A stretch of DNA of 64,000 nt, from assembly GCF_018417635.1 (NCBI RefSeq), contig NZ_CP071007.1:5518501-5582500 (forward strand), given 5' to 3'. The notes below the pieces were generated by a model. That model was not told the origin of the DNA and did not search any database. It was given only the letters and a program-made list of their open reading frames with translations. Position numbers and translations under genes: made by a program. Positions within the stretch are counted from its first letter, which is position 1; each line of letters begins with the position of its first letter. Positions 1-8,807 of the stretch are shown in pieces. This DNA comes from Pseudomonas sp. SORT22. GTDB taxonomy: Bacteria > Pseudomonadota > Gammaproteobacteria > Pseudomonadales > Pseudomonadaceae.

Positions 1-1222
1 CAGCCAGGCTGTGCTGCGCCGCCTCGAGGAACCGCGAAGGGTTGGCCTGGGGATCGGCAATCAGCCATTGCAGGTAGCATTCACAGGCACTCACGGCCTC
101 GGCCAGGTGGCTCAGGGCTGCAGTATCCGCCAGGGTCTCGCTGCCCAGCAGCTGTGCATGCACGTAGTCGCCGCACTGCCCGATCAACGCCGCTGCGCGC
201 GGCAGCATCAGCATCGCCAGCGCGCCACGCACCTGTTGCAGCAGGCCCGGCACTGGCTGCAGACGCTGCGGCTGCCAGCCGGCGTCGAGGCAATCGCCGA
301 TCAGGTCCTTGACCTGCTGCAGCACGGCGAAGGCTTCCTCCAGCACCAGCTGGCGAATCTCCGCCAGGTCGGTGCCCGGCAGCGGGCTCTGGCTGTTCTG
401 CTCCAGCGGCCCGACCATGCCGGCCAGGGTGGCCTCGACATACAGCAGCGCGCCGGCGATATCCATCAGCAGCGCATCGGCAGGCTCGCGCTGACCCTGG
501 GCCAGGCTTTGCAGCACCAGCACCTGGTCGATGATCACCCGCCGCGGCTGGCCAAAGCCGAGGACCGCCAGGGTGTCGGCGATCTGGCGCAGCGGCGCCA
601 GTAACGGCTCCAGTTCCTCAAGATGCTGGCGGTCGCCGCGCACGAACTGGTCGAGGCGCTCCTTGACCCGCTTGAGGTCTTCGCACAGGGCGGCGACCAC
701 CGAACGCAAGGCATCACGATCCGGCCCGGCCTGCAGGCGATCGCGCCAGGTGCCCAGGTACAGGTCGAGGTTGGCCAGCTCTTCGGCGTCGGCCGGGCTG
801 CTGCTCAGCAGGCTGTCCTGGGCCAGGGCCTGGGCACCGCGCTCGGCACGCAATTGGTTGAGCACTGGCAACACCACCAACGGCAAGTCGCGGCGGGCGC
901 TGCGCAGGCGCTCCAGGTACAGCGGCAATTGCTCAAGGCCGCGAAACAACGCGCCCAGCGCTTCACCGCGCTGGCTGGCGCGGCCCTGGCGCAAGGCCAG
1001 GCCCAGTTGTTCCATTTCTTCGGCGAGCAGCGCCGCGCCGTGCAGTTCGAGCATCAGCAGGCAGCCGCGCACCTGGTGCAGCTGTTCGACGAATCCGTCG
1101 AGCACCGCTTCATCGCCGGGCTCGGCGGCAAAGTGTTCAAGGGTCAGGCGCGCCTGGCCCAGGCAGTCGGCGATCGCCCCTCTGACCCAGGCCAGCGCCA
1201 CCGTATCGTGCCGATCCGCCAT
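1..1222 (-). CDS. chpA: ChpA/PilL, CheA-like hybrid histidine kinase of the Chp system (N-terminal part)
   Basis: The minus-strand frame is open from an ATG at 1222, preceded by GGGAG, to the left edge, so only about 407 N-terminal residues are present. They are helical and Leu/Ala-rich, with repeated histidine-phosphotransfer-like segments, as in the N-terminus of ChpA, whose full length is about 2000 residues or more. The kinase, CheW-like and receiver domains must lie outside the window. In P. aeruginosa ChpA takes signals from PilJ and phosphorylates PilG and PilH to control type IV pilus extension and retraction. It is the last gene of pilGHIJ-chpA and begins 25 bases after pilJ. The identification rests on position and composition more than on a single motif. 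Confidence 0.85.
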   Translation of the reverse strand, partial: MADRHDTVALAWVRGAIADCLGQARLTLEHFAAEPGDEAVLDGFVEQLHQVRGCLLMLELHGAALLAEEMEQLGLALRQGRASQRGEALGALFRGLEQLPLYLERLRSARRDLPLVVLPVLNQLRAERGAQALAQDSLLSSSPADAEELANLDLYLGTWRDRLQAGPDRDALRSVVAALCEDLKRVKERLDQFVRGDRQHLEELEPLLAPLRQIADTLAVLGFGQPRRVIIDQVLVLQSLAQGQREPADALLMDIAGALLYVEATLAGMVGPLEQNSQSPLPGTDLAEIRQLVLEEAFAVLQQVKDLIGDCLDAGWQPQRLQPVPGLLQQVRGALAMLMLPRAAALIGQCGDYVHAQLLGSETLADTAALSHLAEAVSACECYLQWLIADPQANPSRFLEAAQHSLA

Positions 1223-1247
1223 AACTGCTCCCATCACCATGATGCCC

Positions 1248-3293
1248 TCAACGCGGTGGCGTCGGCGGCAGGGTAAAACCGGACACCGAGCGGCGCATTT
1301 CACTGGCCATGCGCGCCAGGTTACCGATGCTCTCGGCGGTGGCGGTGGAGCCGGCCGAAGTTTGCGAGGTGATCTGCTGGATCACCGACATGGTATGCGA
1401 GATCTGCCCGGCCGAAGAGGTCTGCAGCTGGGCGGCGTCGGAGATGCTGTGAATCAGGTCGGCGAGGGTCTGCGACACGCCTTCGATTTCGGCCAGAGCG
1501 ACCCCGGCATCCTGGGCCAGGCGCGCACCGCGCACCACTTCGGCGGTGGTCTGCTCCATGGAGATCACCGCTTCGTTGGTGTCGGCCTGAATGGTACGCA
1601 CCAGCGCTTCGATCTGCCGCGTGGCCGACGATGAGCGTTCGGCCAGGCGCTGTACCTCGTCGGCAACCACGGCAAAACCGCGCCCGGCTTCACCGGCCAG
1701 CGAAGCCTGGATCGCCGCGTTGAGGGCGAGGATGTTGGTCTGGTCGGCAATGTCGTCGATCAGGCTGACGATATCGCCGATCTCCTGGGACGACTCGCCC
1801 AGGCGCTTGATCCGCTTGGCGGTGTCCTGGATCTGCTCGCGGATGTTGTCCATGCCGTTGATGGTGTTGTGCACCACCTCGTTGCCCTTGTTGGCGATAG
1901 CCACCGAACGCTCGGCCACCTTGGCCGATTCGTAGGCGTGGGTGGAAACGCGGTCGATGGATTCAGCCATGTCGCCCACCGCCACCGAGGCATCGCTGAT
2001 CTGCTGGGCCTGGTGCTCGGAGGCCTTGGCCAGTTGGCGCGCGGTGTTCTGGGTGTCTTGCACGGCGGCGGCAACTTCCTCGGCGCTGAGGTTGATGGTC
2101 GCCACCAGGTCGCGCAGCTGGTCGATGGAGTAATTGATCGAATCGGCAATGGCGCCGGTGAAGTCTTCGGTCACCGACACGGTTACGGTCAGGTCGCCGT
2201 CAGCAAGGTCTTCAATTTCGTCGAGCAGGCGCATGATCGCCTGCTGGTTGCGCTCGTTCTTCTCGGCAGTTTCGTGCAACTGGCGGTGGGTGGTGCGAAC
2301 CATCACCAGGCCGATGAGAATGATCGACGCCAGCGCCAGCAAACCCAGTACATAGCCGCCGACGGTATCCAGGGTTCGGCCGCCTGCCAGGTTTTCAAAC
2401 CCGGTGGCCAGGCGCGAGGCTTCATCGAGCAGGGTTTGCGAAAGGCCGAAGATGCTCCCGGCGGCTTCGCGCACACGGAACAGCTCGGGCGAGGTTTCGA
2501 GGATTTCGTCGACGGAGCCTGCGACAAACTGGAACAGCTCGGCGATCTCGCCCAGGCGCGCGCGGGCGTCCGGATCCTGCACGCGGGTAACCTGGATCGC
2601 TTCGTTACCGCCGAGCATGGCCTCGAGCACCTGGCCGAAACGGCTGGCGTCGCGGCCGAAGGCATCGGCGGCCTGCACAGCGGTGTCGTCGCCGGCCAGT
2701 ACGGTATTCACCGAGCCAAGAATACGCTCGGCCAGCAACGACTGGCGCTGGGCCACGGCCACCTGGCTGGCCGGCGCACCGCTTTGCAGGAGGATCTCGA
2801 CGACCTTCTCGTACTCCACCTGCAACTGCGGCACGGTTTCGGCGAGGGTCGCGGCGACCTGGTGCAACGACAGCACGGTCTGCTCGCTGGCCAGGATGGT
2901 GTCGGTGTTCTTGCGCAGGTTTTCCCAGTCGCGCAGCACTGCGTCCATTTCCTTGCGCACCGCCGGCGGCGCAGCGGGCAGGCCGGTGCTGGCATCGCCC
3001 TTTTTCAGGTAGCCCCAGCGCTGTTCGAAGTCGTTGCGCGCCTCGCTCAACAGGCGGAAGGCCACGGCCTTGCCGGCCGCCGCTTCAGTGGCGTTCTTGG
3101 CGATGCGCTGGGACAGCACGCGCAGTTCGCCGGCATGGCCGATGTACTGCTTGTCGTAGTTGGCCTGGGTGTTGAGGTAGGCGAAGTTGGCAAACAGCAG
3201 GATGATCGACAGGATCAGCACCACGAACAGCGCCGCGATCTGCGCGCTGCTGCGGGAACCCTGGGGCGATGGAGCCGTCTTGGTCGTGGTCAC
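1248..3293 (-). CDS. pilJ: PilJ, methyl-accepting receptor of the twitching-motility (Chp) system
   Basis: A 681-residue inner-membrane chemoreceptor. It has an N-terminal membrane segment (about 18-40), a periplasmic helical region to about 310, a second membrane segment (about 311-333), a HAMP-like linker and a cytoplasmic signalling domain. The hairpin tip reads [20 protein letters not shown], which has the Q/S variant seen in PilJ where most MCPs have E/R. PilJ senses pilus-linked signals and controls ChpA through PilI. The start is GTG at 3293; the ATG just upstream runs into a stop after four codons. It lies 15 bases after pilI. The usual next gene, the methyltransferase pilK, is absent. 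Confidence 0.95.
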   Translation of the reverse strand: MTTTKTAPSPQGSRSSAQIAALFVVLILSIILLFANFAYLNTQANYDKQYIGHAGELRVLSQRIAKNATEAAAGKAVAFRLLSEARNDFEQRWGYLKKGDASTGLPAAPPAVRKEMDAVLRDWENLRKNTDTILASEQTVLSLHQVAATLAETVPQLQVEYEKVVEILLQSGAPASQVAVAQRQSLLAERILGSVNTVLAGDDTAVQAADAFGRDASRFGQVLEAMLGGNEAIQVTRVQDPDARARLGEIAELFQFVAGSVDEILETSPELFRVREAAGSIFGLSQTLLDEASRLATGFENLAGGRTLDTVGGYVLGLLALASIILIGLVMVRTTHRQLHETAEKNERNQQAIMRLLDEIEDLADGDLTVTVSVTEDFTGAIADSINYSIDQLRDLVATINLSAEEVAAAVQDTQNTARQLAKASEHQAQQISDASVAVGDMAESIDRVSTHAYESAKVAERSVAIANKGNEVVHNTINGMDNIREQIQDTAKRIKRLGESSQEIGDIVSLIDDIADQTNILALNAAIQASLAGEAGRGFAVVADEVQRLAERSSSATRQIEALVRTIQADTNEAVISMEQTTAEVVRGARLAQDAGVALAEIEGVSQTLADLIHSISDAAQLQTSSAGQISHTMSVIQQITSQTSAGSTATAESIGNLARMASEMRRSVSGFTLPPTPPR

Positions 3294-3308
3294 GGAGGTG
3301 GCATTCCT

Positions 3309-3848
3309 TTACAGCGCGACATCGAGGAAACCCGGCGCCTGGGCCAGGGCGAAGGGGCTGAAGATCGCCCAGCTGCGCTCACGCTGGAAATGCCCCTGGA
3401 CGAAGGGCGCGGCCGCACTGAGCAACGGCGTTGGCGGCGACAGGTCGAGACTGTGCAGTGGGAAATGCTGCAAACCCAGCACTTCATCGACCAGCAAGCC
3501 GGCAAACAACTCGTCATGGTCGAGCACCAGCACTCGTCGCTGCTTGCGCGGTGCCGACAGGCCCAGGGCGAAGAAACCGCAGAGGTCCATCACCGGCAGC
3601 AGCCGGCCACGCAGGTTGGCGACACCGCTGACCCAGGGCTTGACCCCGGGGATGCGGCTCAGGCGCGGCTCGTGCAGCACTTCGGCGACTTCGCCCATGG
3701 GCGCGACGAACCACTGTTCGGCAATGCGAAAGCCGATGCCGCTCCAGCTCTGCAGGCGGGTTTCCTGCAACGGCAGGTCGGCGGCCAGCAGCCGGCAGCG
3801 CCGGTCGATGTCCAGCAGCAGCTCGAAGGCCGTCAGCGACTCGCCCAT
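3309..3848 (-). CDS. pilI: PilI, CheW-like coupling protein
   Basis: A 179-residue cytoplasmic CheW-domain protein that links the PilJ receptor to the ChpA kinase. The CheW core includes GIGFRIAEQWFVAPMGEVAE and a later VANLRGRLLPVMDL segment, which is typical of CheW folds. The chosen ATG gives the usual family length of about 178 residues. An in-frame TTG at 3863 overlaps the pilH stop and is a possible alternative start, adding five residues. The gene sits between pilH and pilJ in the same operon, so translation is probably coupled to pilH. Confidence 0.93.
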   Translation of the reverse strand: MGESLTAFELLLDIDRRCRLLAADLPLQETRLQSWSGIGFRIAEQWFVAPMGEVAEVLHEPRLSRIPGVKPWVSGVANLRGRLLPVMDLCGFFALGLSAPRKQRRVLVLDHDELFAGLLVDEVLGLQHFPLHSLDLSPPTPLLSAAAPFVQGHFQRERSWAIFSPFALAQAPGFLDVAL

Positions 3849-3859
3849 GGGCTGGGTGG

Positions 3860-4225
3860 TCAACCTTTGAGCACGTCGTTGAGCTTTTTGATCAGGGTGT
3901 CTTCGTCCACCGGCTTGGTCAGGTAGTCCTTGGCGCCCTGGCGCTGGCCCCAGACCTTGTCGGTCTCCTGGTCCTTGGTGGTGACGATGATCACCGGGAT
4001 ATGCGCGGTTTCCGGGTCTTTGCTCAACTGGCGGGTGGCCTGGAAGCCGTTGACCCCGGGCATGACGATGTCCATCAGTACCGCATCGGGCTTTTCGTGG
4101 CGGGCCAGGGCTACGCCATCGGCGCCGTTTTCGGCCTTGAGCACTTCATGCCCGTGCTTTTCGAGCATACCGGTCAGTTTGTACATTTCGGTCGGCGAAT
4201 CGTCGACGATCAGAACTCGGGCCAT
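3860..4225 (-). CDS. pilH: PilH, single-domain response regulator
   Basis: A 121-residue CheY-like receiver. The acidic pocket is at LIVDDS (D8, D9), the phospho-acceptor is D52 in LMDIVMPG, and the lysine is in LTKPVDE. PilH takes phosphate from ChpA and in P. aeruginosa opposes PilG, favouring pilus retraction or acting as a phosphate sink. The start at 4225 (MARVLIVDDS) is preceded by GGGGA at good spacing and gives the family length. The longer frame to 4309 would add a tail not found in the family; an ATG at 4237 is a minor alternative. It is second in the pilGHIJ-chpA operon. Confidence 0.95.
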   Translation of the reverse strand: MARVLIVDDSPTEMYKLTGMLEKHGHEVLKAENGADGVALARHEKPDAVLMDIVMPGVNGFQATRQLSKDPETAHIPVIIVTTKDQETDKVWGQRQGAKDYLTKPVDEDTLIKKLNDVLKG

Positions 4226-4268
4226 GCTGTTCCCCATAAGGAATAGACGCCTGCGCGGCGGCGCAACG

Positions 4269-4679
4269 TCAGGGTGCGTGTTGTTCTTCTGCGGCGAATC
4301 CGGGCACATGGGCCTTGATTGCGTCCAGCAGCTCTTCCTTGCTGAAAGGTTTGGTCAAAAATTGATCAGAGCCGACGACACGGCCACGGGCCTTGTCGAA
4401 CAGGCCATCGCGGGACGACAGGAGAATCACCGGCGTGTCCTTGAAGGTGCTGTTCTGCTTGATCAGGGCGCAGGTCTGGTAGCCGTCCAGACGCGGCATC
4501 AGCACGTCGACGAAAATGATCTGCGGCTGGTGGTCGATGATCTTGGCCAGGGCATCGAAACCGTCGATGGCCGTGATGACCTCACATCCTGCTTCACCGA
4601 GCAATATCTGGGCGGTGCGGCGAATCGTCTTGGAATCGTCGATCACCATCACCTTCAATGCCGCGCCGGGCTGTTCCAT
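4269..4679 (-). CDS. pilG: PilG, single-domain response regulator
   Basis: A 136-residue CheY-like receiver and the first gene of the Chp operon. The motifs are MVIDDSKTIRR at the acidic pocket, the phospho-acceptor D58 in IIFVDVLMPRLDG, and LTKPFSKEEL near the C-terminus. PilG is phosphorylated by ChpA and is needed for pilus extension; in P. aeruginosa it also links to cAMP production. The start (MEQPG) was chosen because it matches the family length of about 135; the frame continues upstream into the intergenic repeat but without a plausible start. Confidence 0.95.
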   Translation of the reverse strand: MEQPGAALKVMVIDDSKTIRRTAQILLGEAGCEVITAIDGFDALAKIIDHQPQIIFVDVLMPRLDGYQTCALIKQNSTFKDTPVILLSSRDGLFDKARGRVVGSDQFLTKPFSKEELLDAIKAHVPGFAAEEQHAP

Positions 4680-4993
4680 AATTGCTCTACCATCGCTGCT
4701 CGCTATGAGCGGCAAGCTACAAGTTTCTGGCGGCAAGAAAAAGCAGGGTGAACGCGGCGTGCTTTTTCTTGTGGCTTATGGCTTGTGGCTTGCAGCTGGA
4801 GACGGCCGTGCAGGCCACGTGCCAGGCCTTTTTAGCACACTCTGGGGGGTGCATTCCATCGGCCCGCGCCGACGCCCGGCGCAGCGCCGCCCAGGATGCG
4901 TTTTTCCCTTGACCGCCAGCGCTGCGAGCGCCACCCTGACGCCACTTTTCATTCGAGCCAATGCGGCCCATTGCCGCTGAGAGGATTTTGCCC
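4680..4993. other. Divergent pilG-gshB intergenic region
   Basis: About 314 bases separate the divergent starts of pilG and gshB, so it must hold both promoters. The pilG-proximal half contains an imperfect inverted repeat made of CAAGCTACAAG and CTTGTGGCTTGCAG arms (see the repeat entry). The gshB-proximal half is GC-rich. GAGAGGA before 4994 is a good ribosome-binding site for gshB. I see no convincing sigma-70 or sigma-54 element. Confidence 0.5.
4706..4800. repeat. AGCTTGCAGCTTG-type inverted repeat, copy 1
   Basis: The left arm carries GGCAAGCTACAAG and GGCGGCAAGAAAAAG; the right arm carries CTTTTTCTTGTGGC and GGCTTGTGGCTTGCAGC. Together they form an imperfect inverted repeat of about 90 bases. 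Similar arms occur at about 14800-14880 and 22105-22206, so this is a dispersed family within the window. It lies just upstream of pilG. Confidence 0.6.
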
Positions 4994-5947
4994 ATGAGCG
5001 TTCGCCTCGGGATTGTCATGGACCCCATTGCGCGCATTTCCTATAAAAAGGACAGCTCGCTGGCCATGTTGCTGGCCGCCCAGGAGCGCGGCTGGTCGCT
5101 GTTCTACATGGAGCAGCAGGACCTCTACCAAGGCGCCGGCCAGGCCCGCGCACGCATGCGCCCGCTGAAAGTGTTCGCCGACCCGGAGCACTGGTTCGAG
5201 CTGGACGCCGAGCAAGACAGCGCCCTGAGCGAGCTGGACGTGATCCTGATGCGCAAGGATCCACCGTTCGACATGGCGTTCGTCTACAGCACCTACCTGC
5301 TGGAACAGGCCGAAGCCGCCGGCGTGCTGGTGGTCAACCGCCCGCAGAGCCTGCGCGACTGCAACGAAAAGCTGTTCGCCACGCTGTTCCCGCAGTGCAC
5401 GCCGCCGACCCTGGTCAGCCGCCGCGCCGATATCCTGCGCGAATTCGTCAACCAGCAGGGCGACACCATCCTCAAGCCGCTGGACGGCATGGGCGGCACC
5501 TCGATCTTCCGCCATCGCCCGGGCGACCCGAACCTCTCGGTAATCCTCGAGACCCTGACCGGCAACGGCACCCAGCAAATCATGGCGCAAGGCTACCTGC
5601 CGGCCATCAAGGACGGCGACAAGCGCATCCTGATGATCGACGGCGAGCCGGTGCCCTATTGCCTGGCGCGCATTCCGGCCTCGGGCGAAACCCGCGGCAA
5701 CCTCGCTGCAGGTGGTCGTGGCGAAGCCCGCCCGCTGACCGACCGCGACCGCTGGATCGCCGCACAGGTCGGCCCGACCCTGCGCGAGAAGGGCCTGCTG
5801 TTCGTCGGCCTGGACGTGATCGGCGAGCACCTGACCGAAATCAACGTCACCAGCCCGACCTGCATCCGCGAGATCGACAACGCCTTCGGCACCCAGATCG
5901 GCGTGCAGTTGATGGATGCCATTGATCGCAAGCTCAAGGCGCGCTGA
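4994..5947 (+). CDS. gshB: Glutathione synthetase
   Basis: This 317-residue ATP-grasp enzyme joins gamma-glutamylcysteine to glycine, the second step of glutathione synthesis, in the cytoplasm. The N-terminus LGIVMDPIARISYKKDSS is typical of GshB. The ATP-grasp region includes ILKPLDGMGGTSIFR, and the C-terminal EINVTSPTCIREID forms the metal and product site. The start follows GAGAGGA; an upstream ATG at 4961 lacks such a site and would exceed the family length. It lies divergent from pilG and upstream of tonB3, the order known in P. aeruginosa. Confidence 0.97.
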   Translation: MSVRLGIVMDPIARISYKKDSSLAMLLAAQERGWSLFYMEQQDLYQGAGQARARMRPLKVFADPEHWFELDAEQDSALSELDVILMRKDPPFDMAFVYSTYLLEQAEAAGVLVVNRPQSLRDCNEKLFATLFPQCTPPTLVSRRADILREFVNQQGDTILKPLDGMGGTSIFRHRPGDPNLSVILETLTGNGTQQIMAQGYLPAIKDGDKRILMIDGEPVPYCLARIPASGETRGNLAAGGRGEARPLTDRDRWIAAQVGPTLREKGLLFVGLDVIGEHLTEINVTSPTCIREIDNAFGTQIGVQLMDAIDRKLKAR

Positions 5948-6056
5948 CAGCCGACGCGGAGCAACCGCGCAGAGTGGGGTATCATGCCGGTCGTTTTTAT
6001 GACCTGGGCACCTGCTCTGCCGGTTTCCCCCGGTCTTTGCAGCTGCTGGATACCTG

Positions 6057-6962
6057 ATGACGCTTCCTGCTGACATCCCTGCCGACTTCTCTCCACCCCG
6101 CGTACGCCCGGTGGATCGCCTGGGTTTTACCCTGTTCCTGGCAGCGCTGCTGCACCTGGCGCTGATTCTCGGTGTCGGCTTCACCTTCGCCAAGCCCGAA
6201 GAAATCCGCCGGACCATGGAAATCACCCTGGCCACCTTCAAAAGCGAGAAAGCGCCGCAGAAGGCCGATTACCTGGCCCAGGACAATCAGCAAGGCAGCG
6301 GCACCCTGGACAAGAAGGCGGTGCCGAAAACCACCGAAGTGGCGCCCTTCCAGGACAGCAAGATCAACAAGGTCACCCCGCCGCCGGCCGCCAAGCCCGA
6401 AGTACAACCGCAACCGACGCCGCCCAAGGCAGTAGTGGCGACCAAGGCGCCGAAGCCGGAAAAGGTCGAAACCCGACCCAAGGAAGCCAAGCCGCAGCCC
6501 AAACCCAAGGCCGCGACCCCGGACTTCGACAGCTCGCAGCTGTCCAGCCAGATCGCCAGCCTCGAAGCCGAACTGTCCAACGAGCAGCAGCTGTACGCCA
6601 AGCGCCCGCGCATCCACAGGCTTAATGCCGCCTCGACCATGCGCGACAAGGGTGCCTGGTACAAGGACGAGTGGCGCAAGAAGGTCGAGCGTATCGGCAA
6701 CCTCAACTACCCCGACGAAGCCCGGCGCCAGCAGATCTACGGCAGCCTGCGGCTGATGGTGTCGATCAACCGCGACGGTTCGCTGTATGAAGTGCTGGTG
6801 CTGGAGTCCTCCGGCCAGCCGCTGCTCGACCAGGCCGCCCAGCGCATCGTGCGCCTGGCCGCACCGTTCGCGCCGTTCACCGGCGACCTGGCCGATATCG
6901 ACCGGCTGGAGATCATCCGTACCTGGCGTTTCGCCCGCGGCGATCGGTTGCAGAGTAATTGA
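6057..6962 (+). CDS. tonB3: TonB-type energy transducer (TonB3)
   Basis: A 301-residue inner-membrane protein spanning the periplasm. One membrane anchor lies at about 23-42 (LFLAALLHLALILGVGF). It is followed by a long Pro/Lys-rich periplasmic linker (about 80-160) and a TonB C-terminal domain with YPDEARRQQIYGSLRLMVSI. Position directly after gshB matches PA0406 (tonB3), which in P. aeruginosa is linked to twitching motility and pilus assembly rather than only iron uptake. No exbB or exbD lies nearby. The start follows a stop in the same short leader and gives a standard N-terminal cytoplasmic tail. Confidence 0.88.
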   Translation: MTLPADIPADFSPPRVRPVDRLGFTLFLAALLHLALILGVGFTFAKPEEIRRTMEITLATFKSEKAPQKADYLAQDNQQGSGTLDKKAVPKTTEVAPFQDSKINKVTPPPAAKPEVQPQPTPPKAVVATKAPKPEKVETRPKEAKPQPKPKAATPDFDSSQLSSQIASLEAELSNEQQLYAKRPRIHRLNAASTMRDKGAWYKDEWRKKVERIGNLNYPDEARRQQIYGSLRLMVSINRDGSLYEVLVLESSGQPLLDQAAQRIVRLAAPFAPFTGDLADIDRLEIIRTWRFARGDRLQSN

Positions 6963-7101
6963 TTTGCGTGCAATGGGCAGAATTGAAAATACTTACGCAT
7001 AACACGAAAACCTATCACTGCCACCTGATAAAACTGACAGTTTCGGCATTGCTTTCAGCGGTTCAATATCACTAGGTAAATCACCAAACCAGGGGATCGC
7101 C

Positions 7102-7593
7102 ATGACTATTAACAATGAGCCTGCCACCGAAAAATTTAAATACAACTTTAAACTCGCCTCAGGTTATTTCAACATAACCGTAAAAGATGGCATTAATGAA
7201 AAAGTGCATGAGGACAATAACGTCTATTTTTTTCGGCCGGGCGACGCGAGCCTTATTTATTGCGTTTTCAGCGAGGGGGCTTTTGATCCGAGCGGAACCT
7301 ACCCTGCCCTTTGGATTTCGACTGGCTCTGCGCTGAAACAAGGCGACTACCCAATAAGCCCTACACCCGGTGTGAATGAGTTCCTGGGCTTGTTTGCAAC
7401 TTACAAAAACGGACAGGTAGGTGGAAGCCATCCTGGCACAGGAACGTTGAATATCAACGCCCTGTCCAACCAACCTGAGCTACTTCACATCGAAGGTGCT
7501 GGCAACTTCGACTACCAACTGGATGATCGCGAGATAAACGTTGTCATTAATTCGTTTACCGCTCAATACCACCCAGCTATTTTTCGTTCCTGA
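7102..7593 (+). CDS. Orphan hypothetical protein, AT-rich
   Basis: A 163-residue protein that I do not recognise. AGGGGA lies six bases before the ATG, so it is probably translated. The protein is rich in Asn, Tyr, Phe and Gly with alternating short hydrophobic stretches, suggesting a beta-rich fold. It has no signal peptide, membrane segment or cysteine pair. Base composition is clearly lower in GC than all neighbours, with many AAA, AAT and TTT codons rare elsewhere in the window. It stands alone between tonB3 and the ankyrin gene, where P. aeruginosa has no such gene. Recent transfer is a likely explanation. Confidence 0.7.
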   Translation: MTINNEPATEKFKYNFKLASGYFNITVKDGINEKVHEDNNVYFFRPGDASLIYCVFSEGAFDPSGTYPALWISTGSALKQGDYPISPTPGVNEFLGLFATYKNGQVGGSHPGTGTLNINALSNQPELLHIEGAGNFDYQLDDREINVVINSFTAQYHPAIFRS

Positions 7594-7752
7594 AAACACA
7601 GCCGCTCGCCCCGTCTGCACTGACTGCTGACTACCCACCCGGCAGTCAGCGCCGACTACTACAATCGATCTAAGGTTAAGCCTGATGGCAAAACAATAGC
7701 CATTTTGCGATGATGCGCGCCCGTATATCCCCCTCAAGAAAGGATTCTGTTG

Positions 7753-8736
7753 ATGTCGCGCATCAATTTCGCCCGCAAAACAGCCGCCCTCGGCCTGGCC
7801 CTGGCGGCCTGCGTCCTGCCTGCTACTGCCTTCGCCGACGCCGCCGAGCTGTCGCAGAAGCTGTACAACGAAGTTGGCGAGTACAAGTACGACGAAACCC
7901 CGGCGCGCCTGGCCAAGATCCAGGCCTTGCTCGACCAGGGTGCCGATCCGAAAGGCCAGCCGATGTTCCTGGCCGCCTCCTACAAGATCGTCGCGCCGTT
8001 CGAGCTGTTCCTGCCAAAGATCGGTGACGTCAACACACCGATCCAGGAAAACGGCGAAACCCTGCTGCTGTTCGTCCTCAACCAGGCCGAGCAATCGAAG
8101 GCCTCCGAGGCCGACCTGCGCATGGTCAAGGGCCTGATCAAGGCCGGCGCCGACGTCAACGTGCTGGCCCAGGGCGATTCCGCTACGCCGCTGAACACCG
8201 CAGCAGGCAAGGGCTCAGCCGAACTGATCAAGCTGCTGCTGGCTTCCGGCGCCGATGCCAAGGCCGTCCGGCCGAACGGCTTTACCCCATTGACCGGACC
8301 GGGTGCCTCGAACCTGGAGGTGATCAAGCTGCTGGTCGCTGCCGGCGCCAATCCCTACCAGGTAACCCTGACCGGCACGACGCCGCTGCACCATGTTTGC
8401 GAACGCGCCTTTGAGATGAACGGCCAGCCTGACCCACAAGCGGCCGAGCGCATTGCCCTGCTGCTGAAAAAAGGCAGCTCGATCGATGCCTACCACGAGC
8501 AGCACGGCACCTTCCCGGTCGGTACGCCGCTGGAAGAAGCCGCCCGCACGGACAACCCGGACTGCGTCGCCGCGCTGATCAAGGCCGGCTCCAGCCTCAA
8601 GGCCCCGGCGTTCCCGGAGAGCTACCTGGCCAAGTACCCGCAGGCCAAGCAGCAAACCGTCCAGGAGTACGTGCTGTCGGCCGCTGAAGAGTCGCCAACC
8701 CTGTACACCGAAGAAGTGGTCAAGCTGTTCAAGTAA
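7753..8736 (+). CDS. Exported ankyrin-repeat protein
   Basis: A 327-residue protein beginning with a signal sequence (RKTAALGLALAACVLPATAFA, ending near residue 28). Cleavage after AFA is likely, but LAAC at 17-20 could also be read as a lipobox. The mature part has at least four ankyrin repeats, with copies of the type GADVNVLAQGDSATPLNTAA and GADAKAVRPNGFTPLTG. Ankyrin repeats usually bind other proteins, so a periplasmic binding role is inferred. The ATG is preceded by AAGAAAGGA. The partner is unknown; it is not part of the tonB3 or algH units by spacing. Confidence 0.85.
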   Translation: MSRINFARKTAALGLALAACVLPATAFADAAELSQKLYNEVGEYKYDETPARLAKIQALLDQGADPKGQPMFLAASYKIVAPFELFLPKIGDVNTPIQENGETLLLFVLNQAEQSKASEADLRMVKGLIKAGADVNVLAQGDSATPLNTAAGKGSAELIKLLLASGADAKAVRPNGFTPLTGPGASNLEVIKLLVAAGANPYQVTLTGTTPLHHVCERAFEMNGQPDPQAAERIALLLKKGSSIDAYHEQHGTFPVGTPLEEAARTDNPDCVAALIKAGSSLKAPAFPESYLAKYPQAKQQTVQEYVLSAAEESPTLYTEEVVKLFK

Positions 8737-8807
8737 CCCCGCAGTAAAGCTGACAAGGTGACGCCAGCACCTTGTCAGCGTGGCCACTCACCGCCACACT
8801 ATCAGGC

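Noticed and set aside
1869..3926. A long plus-strand frame opposite pilJ and pilI
   Set aside because: Composition (His/Gln/Gly-rich) is that of an antisense frame; pilJ and pilI are well supported by motifs and operon order.
4717..5037. A small minus-strand frame between pilG and gshB
   Set aside because: No ribosome-binding site and no conserved-looking protein; it overlaps the inverted repeat and the gshB start.
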